A DNA stretch of 64,000 bases from Halorussus salinisoli (GCA_005239435.1 SZNP01000001.1:1302001-1366000); one strand, 5' to 3'; shown: positions 1 to 8,936, counted from the first letter of the stretch. Numbers and translations are program-made. The notes: generated by a model not told the origin, from the sequence alone.

Positions 1-45
1 GTGAAACCGTGGTCGGTGGTCCCACCGGATTGGTGCGCGACCGAT

Positions 46-375
46 TCAGAACTGATACCGTCGGTCGTCCTTCTGCTGTTGCTGGGGGAACTGGTTGCCG
101 CCGGTCATCTCGTCGTAGGTCATGCCCGAGAGATACTCGTCGTAGGTCACGTCGTACTCGCTCCGGAGGTGGAAGTCGAGGTTCCCCGTGTCGACTGCCG
201 TCTGAAACAGCATGTGGACCGCACGCCGGAGGAGCTCCTCGCCGTCCTCGGGGTCGAACGCGGCGTTCAGCATCGCCAGTTCGTTTCGGGTCTCGCGGTC
301 GAGCGACACCGAAATATCGTCGCCGAGGTCGGTGTACTCGCCCTCCAACTCGTCCTGTAGGTCGTCGAGACTCAT
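46..375 (-). CDS. Conserved haloarchaeal protein with a possible ribbon-helix-helix core
   Basis: This 109-aa acidic protein has no signal peptide or membrane segment. Residues about 20-60 read as a short strand (ISVSLDRET) followed by two helices, one ending LLRRAVHMLF. That order resembles the ribbon-helix-helix DNA-binding fold, but the match is my inference from pattern alone. The C-terminus is polar and contains a run of four Gln. The ATG at 375 is the obvious start, and the gene appears to be transcribed on its own. Function is unknown; a small transcription factor or antitoxin-like protein is possible. Confidence 0.7.
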   Translation of the reverse strand: MSLDDLQDELEGEYTDLGDDISVSLDRETRNELAMLNAAFDPEDGEELLRRAVHMLFQTAVDTGNLDFHLRSEYDVTYDEYLSGMTYDEMTGGNQFPQQQQKDDRRYQF

Positions 376-511
376 GCGCGGAAGGTCGCCCCCTGAGCGG
401 AAACGCTTTTCGACTGGTCGAATCCGGACTTCTTTCGAGCGAGTGTTCGGGTAGTATTGTTGGGAACGTTCAAGGCTCTCTGCGGTCTATCTCTACGTTG
501 GAGGTGAGATG

Positions 512-769
512 ATGCAAAAGAACGTGGGTGGATTCGACCGAACCGTGCGGTTGGTGATCGGCCCGGTGCTCCTGGTAGTCGTCCTCGCGTGGCTACTCGG
601 CGCAATCGCGCTCGACCTGTGGCTCGTCGTGGTCGCACTGCTCGTCGGCGCGATTCTGACCGTCACCGGACTGACCCAGAAGTGCCCGGCCAACAGCGTG
701 CTGGGGACGAACACGCTCGGCGAGGTGGGCGAGACCGAGGACGAGTCCGCGGGGGAGACGCCGCGCTGA
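512..769 (+). CDS. DUF2892-type small membrane protein
   Basis: This 85-aa protein has two closely spaced hydrophobic helices (about residues 12-30 and 34-52) flanked by the motif NVGGFDRTVRL at the N-terminus and a CPANSVLG-like segment after the second helix. That arrangement fits the DUF2892 (YgaP-like transmembrane) family, whose role is not established. Two consecutive ATGs exist at 509 and 512. The strong Shine-Dalgarno GGAGGTGA at about 500-507 sits at better spacing for 512, so I chose that start. The tail is acidic and probably cytoplasmic. Confidence 0.8.
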   Translation: MQKNVGGFDRTVRLVIGPVLLVVVLAWLLGAIALDLWLVVVALLVGAILTVTGLTQKCPANSVLGTNTLGEVGETEDESAGETPR

Positions 770-878
770 ACCGAACTATTTTCGTCACACCGAGTCGGGA
801 GCGCCTCGCATCGGATTCGATAGGCCCACCGGCACGGAACCGCCGACCCTTTATCCGACTCGTCCCTACCTCGTGCTA

Positions 879-1826
879 ATGAGTCGATCGGACGCCGAAT
901 CGGACTCCGACTACTCGCTCCCCGACGACCTCCCGGCGGTCCGCGACGCCCTGGTCTCGTGGTACGAGGAGGACCACCGACCGTTTCCGTGGCGCGAGAC
1001 CGACGACGCCTACGAGATTCTGGTGTCAGAGGTCATGAGCCAGCAGACCCAACTCGGTCGGGTCGTAGAAGCGTGGGAGGCCTTCCTCGACAACTGGCCG
1101 ACCCCGTCCGACCTCGCAGACGCCGACCGGGCCGACGTGGTGGGGTTCTGGACCGACCACAGCCTCGGCTACAACAACCGGGCGAAGTACCTCCACGAGG
1201 CCGCCGAGCAGGTGGTCTCGGAGTACGACGGCGAGTTCCCCCGGACTCCCGACGAACTCCAGAACCTGATGGGCGTCGGTCCGTACACCGCCAACGCTGT
1301 CGCCTCGTTCGCGTTCAACGACGGCGACGCCGTGGTCGATACCAACGTCAAGCGCGTCCTCCACCGCGCCTTCGACGTGCCAGACGACGACGCCGCGTTC
1401 GAGGCGGCCGCCAGCGAGGCGATGCCCGAGGGCGAGTCTCGCGTCTGGAACAACGCCATCATGGAACTGGGCGGCGTGGCCTGCGAGCAGTCGCCCAAGT
1501 GCGACTCGGCGGGATGCCCGTGGCGCGAGTGGTGTCACGCCTACGAGACCGGCGATTTTACGGCCCCCGACGTGCCGACGCAGCCGAGTTTCGAGGGGAG
1601 CAGGCGGCAGTTCCGCGGCAAAGTGATATCCGTCCTGAAGGAGTACGACGAACTTCCGCTGTCGAAACTCGGCCCTCGCGTCCGAGTCGATTACGCGCCG
1701 GAGGGCGAGTACGGCCGGGAGTGGCTCGGAGGACTACTCTCCGATTTGGCCGACGACGGACTGGTCGAAGTCGAGGAGAGCGACTCGGAGTCCGAAAGCG
1801 AGACGGTCGCGCGACTCCGGCGATAA
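879..1826 (+). CDS. mutY: A/G-specific adenine DNA glycosylase (MutY family)
   Basis: This base-excision repair enzyme is expected to remove adenine mispaired with 8-oxoguanine. The protein is 315 aa. The segment SEVMSQQTQ carries the glycosylase Glu (about residue 51), the helix-hairpin-helix is MGVGPYTANAVA (131-142), and the catalytic Asp lies in VVDTNVKRV (Asp154). Four Cys at about 202, 208, 213 and 219 form the [4Fe-4S] loop, with spacing 5-4-5 rather than the classical 6-2-5. There is no NUDIX-like C-terminal domain; the tail looks like a winged helix. I chose ATG 879 over GTG 873 because TTTATC at about 850 is placed for a leaderless transcript. Confidence 0.93.
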   Translation: MSRSDAESDSDYSLPDDLPAVRDALVSWYEEDHRPFPWRETDDAYEILVSEVMSQQTQLGRVVEAWEAFLDNWPTPSDLADADRADVVGFWTDHSLGYNNRAKYLHEAAEQVVSEYDGEFPRTPDELQNLMGVGPYTANAVASFAFNDGDAVVDTNVKRVLHRAFDVPDDDAAFEAAASEAMPEGESRVWNNAIMELGGVACEQSPKCDSAGCPWREWCHAYETGDFTAPDVPTQPSFEGSRRQFRGKVISVLKEYDELPLSKLGPRVRVDYAPEGEYGREWLGGLLSDLADDGLVEVEESDSESESETVARLRR

Positions 1827-1910
1827 CACAGTTTCGACCGTCCGACCGTAACTGAAACGCCCGCTTCACCCTACAGAAAGCGTTTATCCTCGCCCGTAAA
1901 ACGACCGAGT

Positions 1911-3332
1911 ATGACCCTCCGACGCCGCGAAACCCTCGCGCTGACCGGTGCCCTCCTCGCCGGACTCGCGGGATGTACGGGAAGCGACGACCCGCAGACG
2001 ACCGACACGACCACCGCTACGACTCCTGGCACCACCGCGGGCGAACCGCCGACCGACGGGACGACCGAAACGACCACCAGTTTCGAGGACCTCGACGCCC
2101 CACCGTTTCCCCGAATCGACCCCGTGACCGACCCCGAGGTCTCCGAGGACCTGCTCGCCGACCAGATCCGGGGCAACGTCGGGTTCGCGCTCGACCTCCT
2201 CGCGGTCCTGCGCGACCAGCAGGACGACCCCAACCTGTTCGTCTCGCCGTACAGCGTCTCGGTCGCGCTGGCGATGACCTACGCTGGCGCTCGCGGGACT
2301 ACCGCCGAAGAGATGGCCGACGCGCTCAACTTCGTCCTCGGGCGGGACGACCTGCATCCGGCGTTCGGGTCGCTGGAGACCGAGTTCGCGCGGCGCAACG
2401 AGGACGGGCAGGAGGCGAACGTCCGGACCGCGCCCGACGACGACGATTCGGACCCCGGCCCGGCGTTCGAGTTCACCACCGCGAACTCGGTGTGGGGCCA
2501 AGAGGACTACCCCTTCCGCGAGGAGTTCCTCGACCTGCTCGACGCCTACTACGGCGCGGGCCTGAACCTCGTGGACTTCGAGGGCGACTCCGAGGCGGCC
2601 CGCGAACGAATCAACGAGTGGGTCGCCGAGCAGACCGACGACCGAATCGAGGACCTGCTCCCGCAGGGGTCCATCGACACGATGACCCGCCTCGTGCTGA
2701 CGAACGCCATCTACTTCTCCGCCCGGTGGCAGTACCCCTTCTCCGAGGAGAGCACCGAACCCCGACCGTTCACCGCGCTGGGTGGGTCGACGGCGGAGGT
2801 GCCGACGATGCACCAGTCGGTCGAGACCCAGTACGCCCGAATCGACGGCCACCAGTTGGTCGAACTCCCCTACGCCAACGCCGAGACGAGCATGGTCGTC
2901 GTCCTCCCCGCCGAAGGCGAGTTCGAGGCGTTCGAGGAGTCGCTCACGGTGGACCGCCTCGCCATCATGCTCGACCAGACGACCACGGCGCTGGTGGACC
3001 TCGCGCTCCCGAAGTTCGAGGTCGAGTCGGCGTTCAGTCTGGTCGAGGCGATGAAAACCCTGGGCATGACGGAGGCGTTCACCGGGGCCGACTTCGGTGG
3101 GATGGCAGAGGGCGGCGACCTGCAAGTCAGCGATATCGTCCACCAGAGCTTCGTCTCCGTGGACGAACGCGGCACCGAGGCCGCGGCCGCGACGGCCGTG
3201 ATAATGGAGGAGAGCCTCCCGCCCAAGCAGGTCGAGATGACCGTCGACAGGCCGTTCTTGTTCTACATTCGGGACCGCCCGACCGAGACGCCGCTGTTCT
3301 TCGGGCGCGTGACCGACCTCTCCGGTCAGTAA
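1911..3332 (+). CDS. Serpin-family protease inhibitor, predicted Tat lipoprotein
   Basis: The 473-aa product starts with an Arg-rich segment and hydrophobic stretch ending in the lipobox LAGC (Cys22), followed by a Thr-rich linker. It is therefore predicted to be exported and lipid-anchored outside the cell. Residues about 80-473 are a full-length serpin. The reactive-centre hinge (about 413-440) reads ERGTEAAAATA, the small-residue pattern of inhibitory serpins, and the C-terminal signature RPFLFYIRD is intact. It should inhibit an extracellular serine or cysteine protease by the suicide loop-insertion mechanism. The P1 residue lies near MEES, but I cannot assign it reliably. The gene stands alone. 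Confidence 0.92.
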   Translation: MTLRRRETLALTGALLAGLAGCTGSDDPQTTDTTTATTPGTTAGEPPTDGTTETTTSFEDLDAPPFPRIDPVTDPEVSEDLLADQIRGNVGFALDLLAVLRDQQDDPNLFVSPYSVSVALAMTYAGARGTTAEEMADALNFVLGRDDLHPAFGSLETEFARRNEDGQEANVRTAPDDDDSDPGPAFEFTTANSVWGQEDYPFREEFLDLLDAYYGAGLNLVDFEGDSEAARERINEWVAEQTDDRIEDLLPQGSIDTMTRLVLTNAIYFSARWQYPFSEESTEPRPFTALGGSTAEVPTMHQSVETQYARIDGHQLVELPYANAETSMVVVLPAEGEFEAFEESLTVDRLAIMLDQTTTALVDLALPKFEVESAFSLVEAMKTLGMTEAFTGADFGGMAEGGDLQVSDIVHQSFVSVDERGTEAAAATAVIMEESLPPKQVEMTVDRPFLFYIRDRPTETPLFFGRVTDLSGQ

Positions 3333-3382
3333 TCGACTCGTTTCTCCGAAAAATAACCGACCGCACTTCCCGCCCCTGACCC

Positions 3383-3448
3383 GGCGCATTGGCGTTCGTC
3401 CGAGCAAGCAAATCCCTAATTCTCTTGGCGAATCGAACCCAATGCGCC
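3383..3448. repeat. Spaced 10-bp perfect inverted repeat between convergent genes
   Basis: GGCGCATTGG at 3383-3392 is matched perfectly by CCAATGCGCC at 3439-3448, with a 46-base spacer that is A/T-richer than its surroundings. It lies between the convergent ends of the serpin gene and gdhA. It could fold at the 3' end of either transcript or be a protein-binding dyad. Confidence 0.4.
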
Positions 3449-3501
3449 CGCCGTCTCCGGAGTTCGCTTCGCTGGCGTCGGCGATTCGGTGCGAGCGTTC
3501 G

Positions 3502-4791
3502 CTACGGCCAGAGACCTCTGCTCGCTTTCGCTTCACCGACGCGTCCGAGCGCGACGACGTAGGCGGCGTCGCGCCAACTCACGTCACCCGCTTCGACCTC
3601 TCGGCGAACGTCGTCCCACGCCGAGAGCATGTGGGATTCGAGTTCGTCGTTGACGCGTTCGAGCGACCACTGGCGGCGGTTGATGTCCTGCAACCACTCG
3701 AAGTACGAGACGGTGACCCCGCCCGCGTTGGCGAGGATGTCCGGAATCACGGGAACGTCGCGCTCTTCGAGGATGGTGTCGGCGGCCGAAGTGGTCGGGC
3801 CGTTCGCGCCCTCCACGACGATGTCGGCCTGCACGTCGTCGGCGTTGTCCGCAGTGAGGACGTTCCCGATGGCGGCCGGAATCAACACGTCTACGTCGAG
3901 TTCGAGGACTTCCTCGTTCGTGAGCATGTTCGGCGCGTCGTACTGCATCACGGCTTCGGGTTGCTCCTCGTGGGAGGGAACCGCGTGGGTGTCGAGACCG
4001 GTGGTGTCGTAGGCCGCGCCGTTCACGTCGCTGACGGCGACCACGTCGGCACCCCAGTCGTCGAGCAGTCGGGCGGCGTTCGCGCCGACGCTCCCGAAGC
4101 CTTGCACCGCCACCGTGGCCTCGTCGACGTCGATGTCGTAGTACTGCAGGGCCTCCCGTGCGATGATGGCGACCGAGCGACCCGGCGCTTCCTCGCGTCC
4201 CTCGCTCCCGCCGATGACTGGCGGTTTCCCGGTGACGACGCCGGGGATGGTCTCGCCCTCTTGCATCGAGTAGGCGTCCATGAACCACGCCATCGTCTGG
4301 GCGTCGGTCCCCATGTCCGGCGCGGGGATGTCCCGTTTCGGACCGATGGTGTCCCGAATCTCCTCGGCGAACCGGCGGGTCAGGCGCTCTTTCTCGCCGG
4401 TACTGAGGTCCTTGGGGTTCACGACGACGCCGCCCTTCGCGCCGCCGAAGGGCAGGTCCATGACCGCGCACTTCCACGTCATCCACATCGAGAGACCGAC
4501 GCACTCCTCGGCCGTCACGTCGGGGTGGAATCGCAGGCCGCCCTTGTACGGGCCGCGCACGTCGTCGTGCTGAGCGCGGTAGCCCGTGAACACCTCGACC
4601 GACCCGTCGTCGCGCTTCAGCGGGACGCCGACTTCCACCACCCGGGTCGGGTGTTTGAGGCGTTCGATGATGCCGTCGTCCACGTCCACTTGCGTGGCCG
4701 CCGCCGAGAGCTGTCGCAGGGCCGTTTCGAGCGCCGATTCGGTCTCCGAGTAGTCGTCTTCCTCGCGGTCGTCGAGGGTATTGGTTGCCAT
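3502..4791 (-). CDS. gdhA: Glutamate dehydrogenase
   Basis: This enzyme interconverts glutamate and 2-oxoglutarate plus ammonia using NAD(P). The protein is 429 aa, the normal size for the hexameric family. The substrate region contains [13 protein letters not shown] (about residues 114-126) with the active-site Lys region before it ([10 protein letters not shown]). The dinucleotide-binding glycine motif VQGFGSVG is near residue 225, and the family C-terminus ARGLWP is present as SRGLWP. The start MATNTLDD at 4791 was chosen because an upstream 49-aa zinc-ribbon gene ends at 4800, leaving an 8-base gap and implying co-transcription. Coenzyme preference cannot be read. Confidence 0.96.
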   Translation of the reverse strand: MATNTLDDREEDDYSETESALETALRQLSAAATQVDVDDGIIERLKHPTRVVEVGVPLKRDDGSVEVFTGYRAQHDDVRGPYKGGLRFHPDVTAEECVGLSMWMTWKCAVMDLPFGGAKGGVVVNPKDLSTGEKERLTRRFAEEIRDTIGPKRDIPAPDMGTDAQTMAWFMDAYSMQEGETIPGVVTGKPPVIGGSEGREEAPGRSVAIIAREALQYYDIDVDEATVAVQGFGSVGANAARLLDDWGADVVAVSDVNGAAYDTTGLDTHAVPSHEEQPEAVMQYDAPNMLTNEEVLELDVDVLIPAAIGNVLTADNADDVQADIVVEGANGPTTSAADTILEERDVPVIPDILANAGGVTVSYFEWLQDINRRQWSLERVNDELESHMLSAWDDVRREVEAGDVSWRDAAYVVALGRVGEAKASRGLWP

Positions 4792-4799
4792 GGATACAG

Positions 4800-4949
4800 T
4801 TACTCGCAGGGCATCCGTCGATTGCGCATCGTGGTCCCACAGTCGTCGCAACCGCCGGGGTGACTGCTGGCGCTCACCGTCACGCCACAGTTGAGACACT
4901 CGTACTCGTAATCTGCGTCCGCGTCGTAGTCGGGGTCGCGGTCTCTCAT
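4800..4949 (-). CDS. Rubrerythrin-like zinc-ribbon mini-protein upstream of gdhA
   Basis: This 49-aa open frame begins [19 protein letters not shown] and contains two knuckles, CLNCG and CDDCG, 14 residues apart, typical of single zinc-ribbon proteins. It ends 8 bases before the gdhA start on the same strand, so the two are very likely one transcript with the mini-protein first. Haloarchaeal databases hold similar small proteins named rubrerythrin-like domain proteins, but no catalytic iron-binding helices are present. A metal-dependent regulatory or chaperone role is only a guess. Confidence 0.8.
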   Translation of the reverse strand: MRDRDPDYDADADYEYECLNCGVTVSASSHPGGCDDCGTTMRNRRMPCE

Positions 4950-4988
4950 TCGGTAAATATTGCTAAGGAACTACGGCACCATGGTCTG

Positions 4989-5040
4989 GGTTGTTTAATA
5001 GTAACCCGTGACTATCGACTCCCCGGTTTACTATTCAACC
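4989..5040 (-). terminator. Imperfect hairpin at the end of the HTH_10 regulator gene
   Basis: GGTTGTTTAATAGTAACC at 4989-5006 pairs with GGTTTACTATTCAACC at 5025-5040, with one or two bulged bases. The structure overlaps the TAG stop of the large regulator (5031-5033) and precedes the zinc-ribbon/gdhA start. It may end the regulator transcript; a role in gdhA control is also possible. Confidence 0.5.
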
Positions 5041-7904
5041 TTCGTCGGCCGAGACCGGTTCTCGAACAGCGACCCGAACAGTTTCCGCTGGATTCGGCGG
5101 ACGTGGTCGTAGAACGCCGTGTGCGAGATGTCCAACATCGACGCCACGTCCCGACCAGTCACGTCGCGCTTCGAGTCGAAGAACCCGGCGTGGTAGGCCA
5201 TCTGTGCGACCTCGAGTTGTCGCTCGGTGAGGTCGTCCAGGAGGCGACCGGGGCGGCCCTTCGTGTCGAGCGCCCGGGTCTGCTCGCGCTGTGCGACCGG
5301 TTCGGCCCCGTCGTAGGTGTTCGAGACCACCTCGTCTATCGACCGCGTCGTGACCGAGTCGGGCACGTCCACGGTCAGCGAGAGACCGTCGGGCGTCGCT
5401 CGCATCCGGCGGAGGACCGCCCCGTGGTCGGCGAGTACCGTCGTCACGAAGTCGCCTCGGACCCGCAGACCCACGAGACCGCCGTCGTCGGTCTCACGAA
5501 TCGGTTCGGCGTCCACGATGCCGACGAACTCTTCGACCGACGCTACCACGCGGTCGAGTTCCGCGCCTTCGACGATGGCGAACACCAGCGTCGTGCCGTC
5601 GTCTCGCACCACGTCGCCCTCGACTTTCAGAGATCCGCCGGTCTCGCTCGCGAGTCGCTGGAGAACCGCGCTCGGGTCCGAAATCCGGTATTCGAGTTCG
5701 ACCACCGTGTCGCTCCGGAGGGCCTCCTTGCGCTGGACCGCGTTGATGGCCGACGCCACGGTGTCGCCGAGTTCGCGGAGTACCGACCGGACCATCTCGT
5801 CGAAGGCGTCCGGTCGGTCGGCGTAGACGTTCAGCGTCCCGAACAGCACGTCGTCGTACACGAGCGGAATCGACAGTACCGACTGGAAGTCTCGGGACAC
5901 CGCTTCCTTGCACCACGTCCCCGTCCGGAGGTGTTCGGCCACGTTCGAGACGAGCGTCGCCTCGCGGTCGTCGGCCGCTCGGACGCTCGGTTCGAGAGTA
6001 TCGGCGTCGGGACCGAACTCCAACGGTACGCTGTCGAGATACCCCTGCTCGTCTCCGGCCCACGCCCGCGGACGAAGCGTCTGGTTCAGCGTCGCGGTTT
6101 CGCCGATCCACGCGAACCGAAACCGGTCGTCCGCGGTCAGTCGCTCGCAGACGTCCGCCTCTATCTTCTCGCGGGACTCCGCGCCGACCAGCGCCTGGTC
6201 TATCTCGCGGATGAACTCGTTCACCCGATTGAGTTGCGAGAGTCGCTCGTTCTGGCGCTGGAGCGTCCGGTCGCGCTCCCGGAGTTCGCTCTCGCGCTCG
6301 ACGCGGTCGAACGCCGCTTCGGTCGTCGCCGCCAGCAGTTCCGCGACCTCTTCGCCGACCTCGTCGAAGGTCTCGTCGTCGGCCGCGGCCGCCACGAAGA
6401 CGCCGTGGTCGGCCAGCGGAACGGCGACGTAGTCGCTACAGGACGAGAGGAGCGCCTGCTGGCGTCCGGTCGGGTCGCTCGGGTCGTCCTCGCACGTTCG
6501 GGTCTCGTCTTCCACGAAGGCCCGACTGACGACGGTGCCCCGGTCGAGGCGGAGGTCGGGGAGCGACCCGAGCAACTGGTCGAACTCGTCGGACACCGCG
6601 GTCGGGTAGAGGACGTTCTCCTCGCGGTCGAACTGGTAGACCGCCGCCGCGGCCGACGGGAGAATCGAGGCCGCGTCCGACACGATTCGGTCGGCGATTT
6701 CGGGTTTCGTCTCGGCGTAGAGGAGGCTTCGACTGGTCTGGTGGAGTTGCGTGAGCGCCCGTTCGCGCTGTTTCCGCTTGGTGATGTCCCGGCAACTGTA
6801 CAGGGTCGTCCCGCCCTGAATCGAGACCCGTCGGACGTTGACCAGCAGGGTGTGTTCCCGGCCGTCCTCGTCGGTCGCGGTACATTCGATGTTGGTGAGG
6901 ACGCCCTCGGAGTCGAGTCGCTCGCGGTCGAAGAGGTCCTCGCCGAGGAGCGCGTCGATGGTTCCGAGGTCGTGAATCTGTTCCGCGCTGTAGCCGAAAA
7001 TGAAGTGGACGTTCGGGCAGACGTAGGTGAACTCGCCGTCGTCGTCGGTGACGAGGACGGTGTCGGTCATGTTGTTCAGCGTGACGCGGTGGAGTTCCTC
7101 GGACTCGCGGAGTTCCTCTTCGAGTCGGACGCGCTCGGCGACTTCCCGCCCCTCCACGACGAGGCGAACGACCTCGTCGGCGTCGTCCGTGACGGGACGA
7201 ACCGTGAACTCGAACCGGACGTCGCCCGCTCCGTCCGGCAGTCCGGCCTCGAACTCGGCGTACTCGCCCCGGCGGGCGCGATGCACGGCCCGCTGGAGGT
7301 CTCGGTGGGAGTCGTCGGTGCCGGTCCAGGGGAGCCCCCAGAACCGCTTTCCGAGGACGCTACTCTCGTCGGTTCCCAGAACCCCGAGCGCGCCGCGATT
7401 CACGCGGACGACGGTTCCGTCGGTGTCGAGGACGGCCGTGAACTGGTCCGGCGTGGCGAAGAACGACTCGAACTGGTCGGCTTTCGCGCTCCGTCGGCGC
7501 TCCTCGTCTCGTCGCTCGACCGCCTCTCGGCACCGACGCCGGAGGTCGGCCGGGTCGGCGTCCGTCGGAACGTAGTCGGCGACGCCCGCCGCGATGGCCT
7601 CGCTCGCGAGCGATTCGGTCCCGTCGTCGGGTGCCAAGACGAAGGCGGCGGCGACTCCGCGCGACCGGAGGTTCGACAGCAGTTCGAGACCGGTCGTCCC
7701 GTCGAGTCGATGCGCGGCGACGACGCAATCGACGTCGGCGCGTCGGTCGGTCGCCCGCGCTATCGCCTGTTCGGCCGTCGAGACGGCCCGTACGGAAAGT
7801 GCGTCGTCGGCCGCCAACTTCGGTCGAATCCTCTCGCACCACCGGTCGGGTCCCGCGAGGAGGACGCGGTCGGTGGCAGGTCGAGAAGACCGATTCGTAT
7901 CCAT
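5031..7904 (-). CDS. Bacterio-opsin-activator-type multidomain sensor/transcription regulator (REC-PAS-PAS-GAF-GAF-BAT-HTH_10)
   Basis: This 957-aa cytoplasmic protein has, in order, a receiver-like domain (about 15-125), two PAS domains (about 140-250 and 260-385), a GAF domain (about 400-535), a coiled linker, a second GAF (about 570-720), a BAT domain (about 730-885) and a C-terminal HTH_10 helix-turn-helix starting LTERQLEVAQMAY. It should bind DNA in response to a small-molecule, redox or light signal. The receiver seems degenerate: the position of the phosphoacceptor Asp in VDCVVAAHRLDG appears to be Ala. The start MDTNRSS at 7904 is supported by CTTATTC at about 7928-7934, a leaderless-type TATA position. 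Confidence 0.9.
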   Translation of the reverse strand: MDTNRSSRPATDRVLLAGPDRWCERIRPKLAADDALSVRAVSTAEQAIARATDRRADVDCVVAAHRLDGTTGLELLSNLRSRGVAAAFVLAPDDGTESLASEAIAAGVADYVPTDADPADLRRRCREAVERRDEERRRSAKADQFESFFATPDQFTAVLDTDGTVVRVNRGALGVLGTDESSVLGKRFWGLPWTGTDDSHRDLQRAVHRARRGEYAEFEAGLPDGAGDVRFEFTVRPVTDDADEVVRLVVEGREVAERVRLEEELRESEELHRVTLNNMTDTVLVTDDDGEFTYVCPNVHFIFGYSAEQIHDLGTIDALLGEDLFDRERLDSEGVLTNIECTATDEDGREHTLLVNVRRVSIQGGTTLYSCRDITKRKQRERALTQLHQTSRSLLYAETKPEIADRIVSDAASILPSAAAAVYQFDREENVLYPTAVSDEFDQLLGSLPDLRLDRGTVVSRAFVEDETRTCEDDPSDPTGRQQALLSSCSDYVAVPLADHGVFVAAAADDETFDEVGEEVAELLAATTEAAFDRVERESELRERDRTLQRQNERLSQLNRVNEFIREIDQALVGAESREKIEADVCERLTADDRFRFAWIGETATLNQTLRPRAWAGDEQGYLDSVPLEFGPDADTLEPSVRAADDREATLVSNVAEHLRTGTWCKEAVSRDFQSVLSIPLVYDDVLFGTLNVYADRPDAFDEMVRSVLRELGDTVASAINAVQRKEALRSDTVVELEYRISDPSAVLQRLASETGGSLKVEGDVVRDDGTTLVFAIVEGAELDRVVASVEEFVGIVDAEPIRETDDGGLVGLRVRGDFVTTVLADHGAVLRRMRATPDGLSLTVDVPDSVTTRSIDEVVSNTYDGAEPVAQREQTRALDTKGRPGRLLDDLTERQLEVAQMAYHAGFFDSKRDVTGRDVASMLDISHTAFYDHVRRIQRKLFGSLFENRSRPTKVE

Positions 7905-8265
7905 CGTCGCCGTCTTGGTGCTGTGAGCGAATAAGAATGTCCGTTGTCGCCGACTGGTAGCGTGCGGATACGCGGTGGAACGAGAGTTGCGTTCTCGAAA
8001 GCCAACTGGAAACCGGTCGCGCGTATCTGAACACCGCCACCGACTCTTCACCGCCACTGACTCTCCACAGCCGTTGACTCCCCCGAGTTGGCCAGACTGG
8101 TGTCGAGAACAACTATATCGTTGCTTATATTGTATTTATATTTGTATATAACGCAAAAATACTGCTGAAGCCGGTAGCGAGCGAATCGGCGAGTACGTCG
8201 ATGGAACGACGCGCGAACGCCGACCGGCACCCAGCTATTTGTCGCTCGCCTCCGACCAACCTCGT
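7905..8265. promoter_or_regulatory. Divergent intergenic region with an A/T-rich core
   Basis: This 361-base gap separates the minus-strand regulator from the plus-strand FMN reductase. Each gene has its own TATA-like element (about 7928-7934 on the minus strand; TATTTG at about 8237-8242 on the plus strand). Neither explains the 8105-8165 core, which is almost entirely A and T with several overlapping TATAT segments. I see no convincing gene in it. It could hold a further promoter, a regulator-binding region or a DNA-bending site. Confidence 0.5.
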
Positions 8266-8853
8266 ATGCCAGAAACACCGCACGTCGTCGCGATCTGCGG
8301 AAGCCTGCGAGACGAGAGCGTCACCAGAGTCGGGCTTGAACACGCCCTGGCGGGCGTCGAAGAGGCGGGCGGAGAGACCGAACTGCTCGACCTGCGAGGG
8401 TACGAGTTGCCCGCGTACGACCCGGACGTGGACGACGAAGACGCGGGCGATGCCGCCCGACTCGCCCGCGAGGTGCGGGAGGCCGACGCCGTCCTGCTCG
8501 GGTCGCCGATGTACCACGGGTCGTACTCGTCGGTGCTGAAGACCGCGCTCGACTACTGCGGATTCGACGAGTTCGAGCACAAGACGGTCGGCCTGCTCGC
8601 GGTCTCGGGCGGGAGTTTCCCCATCACGGCGCTCGAACACCTCCGGTCGGTCTGCCGGGCGCTCGACGCGTGGGTCCTGCCTCATCAGGCCGCGGTGCCG
8701 CGCTCGCACTCCGCGGTTCGGGACGGGACGTTCACCGACGAGAGCGTCGAGGAGCGCGTCCGGGAACTCGGCCGGGAGGTCGTCCACTACGCCAACATCG
8801 AACCGAGTCCGCCGACGATGGAGAGCGAGGAGAACGTCGGCGCGGTAGAGTAG
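8266..8853 (+). CDS. NADPH-dependent FMN reductase family flavoprotein
   Basis: This 195-aa flavodoxin-like protein has the family's N-terminal phosphate-binding segment GSLRDESVTR (about residues 11-20) and the central motif GSPMYHGSYSSVLKTALDY (about 84-102) that contacts flavin. Such enzymes reduce FMN, quinones or azo compounds with NAD(P)H. The start MPETPH at 8266 is preceded by TATTTG at leaderless distance; an in-frame GTG 27 bases upstream is less likely. It is divergent from the HTH_10 regulator, which might control it. Substrate unknown. Confidence 0.88.
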   Translation: MPETPHVVAICGSLRDESVTRVGLEHALAGVEEAGGETELLDLRGYELPAYDPDVDDEDAGDAARLAREVREADAVLLGSPMYHGSYSSVLKTALDYCGFDEFEHKTVGLLAVSGGSFPITALEHLRSVCRALDAWVLPHQAAVPRSHSAVRDGTFTDESVEERVRELGREVVHYANIEPSPPTMESEENVGAVE

Positions 8854-8936
8854 CGACCGCTCGTCGCACCCCTCCCGTCCCGACCGTCTCTGCCCCTACC
8901 GCAGGCCCCTTCCGGGTGGCGGTCCTCGGTGTGGGT

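Noticed and set aside
1884..3536. A long minus-strand open frame opposite the serpin gene
   Set aside because: The serpin on the plus strand has a signal peptide, hinge and C-terminal signature; the antisense product is composition noise.
4785..7934. A 1049-codon open frame antisense to the HTH_10 regulator
   Set aside because: High-GC haloarchaeal genes create long open antisense frames. The minus strand gives clear PAS, GAF and HTH_10 domains; the plus frame has no recognisable domain and improbable Arg/Val-rich composition.
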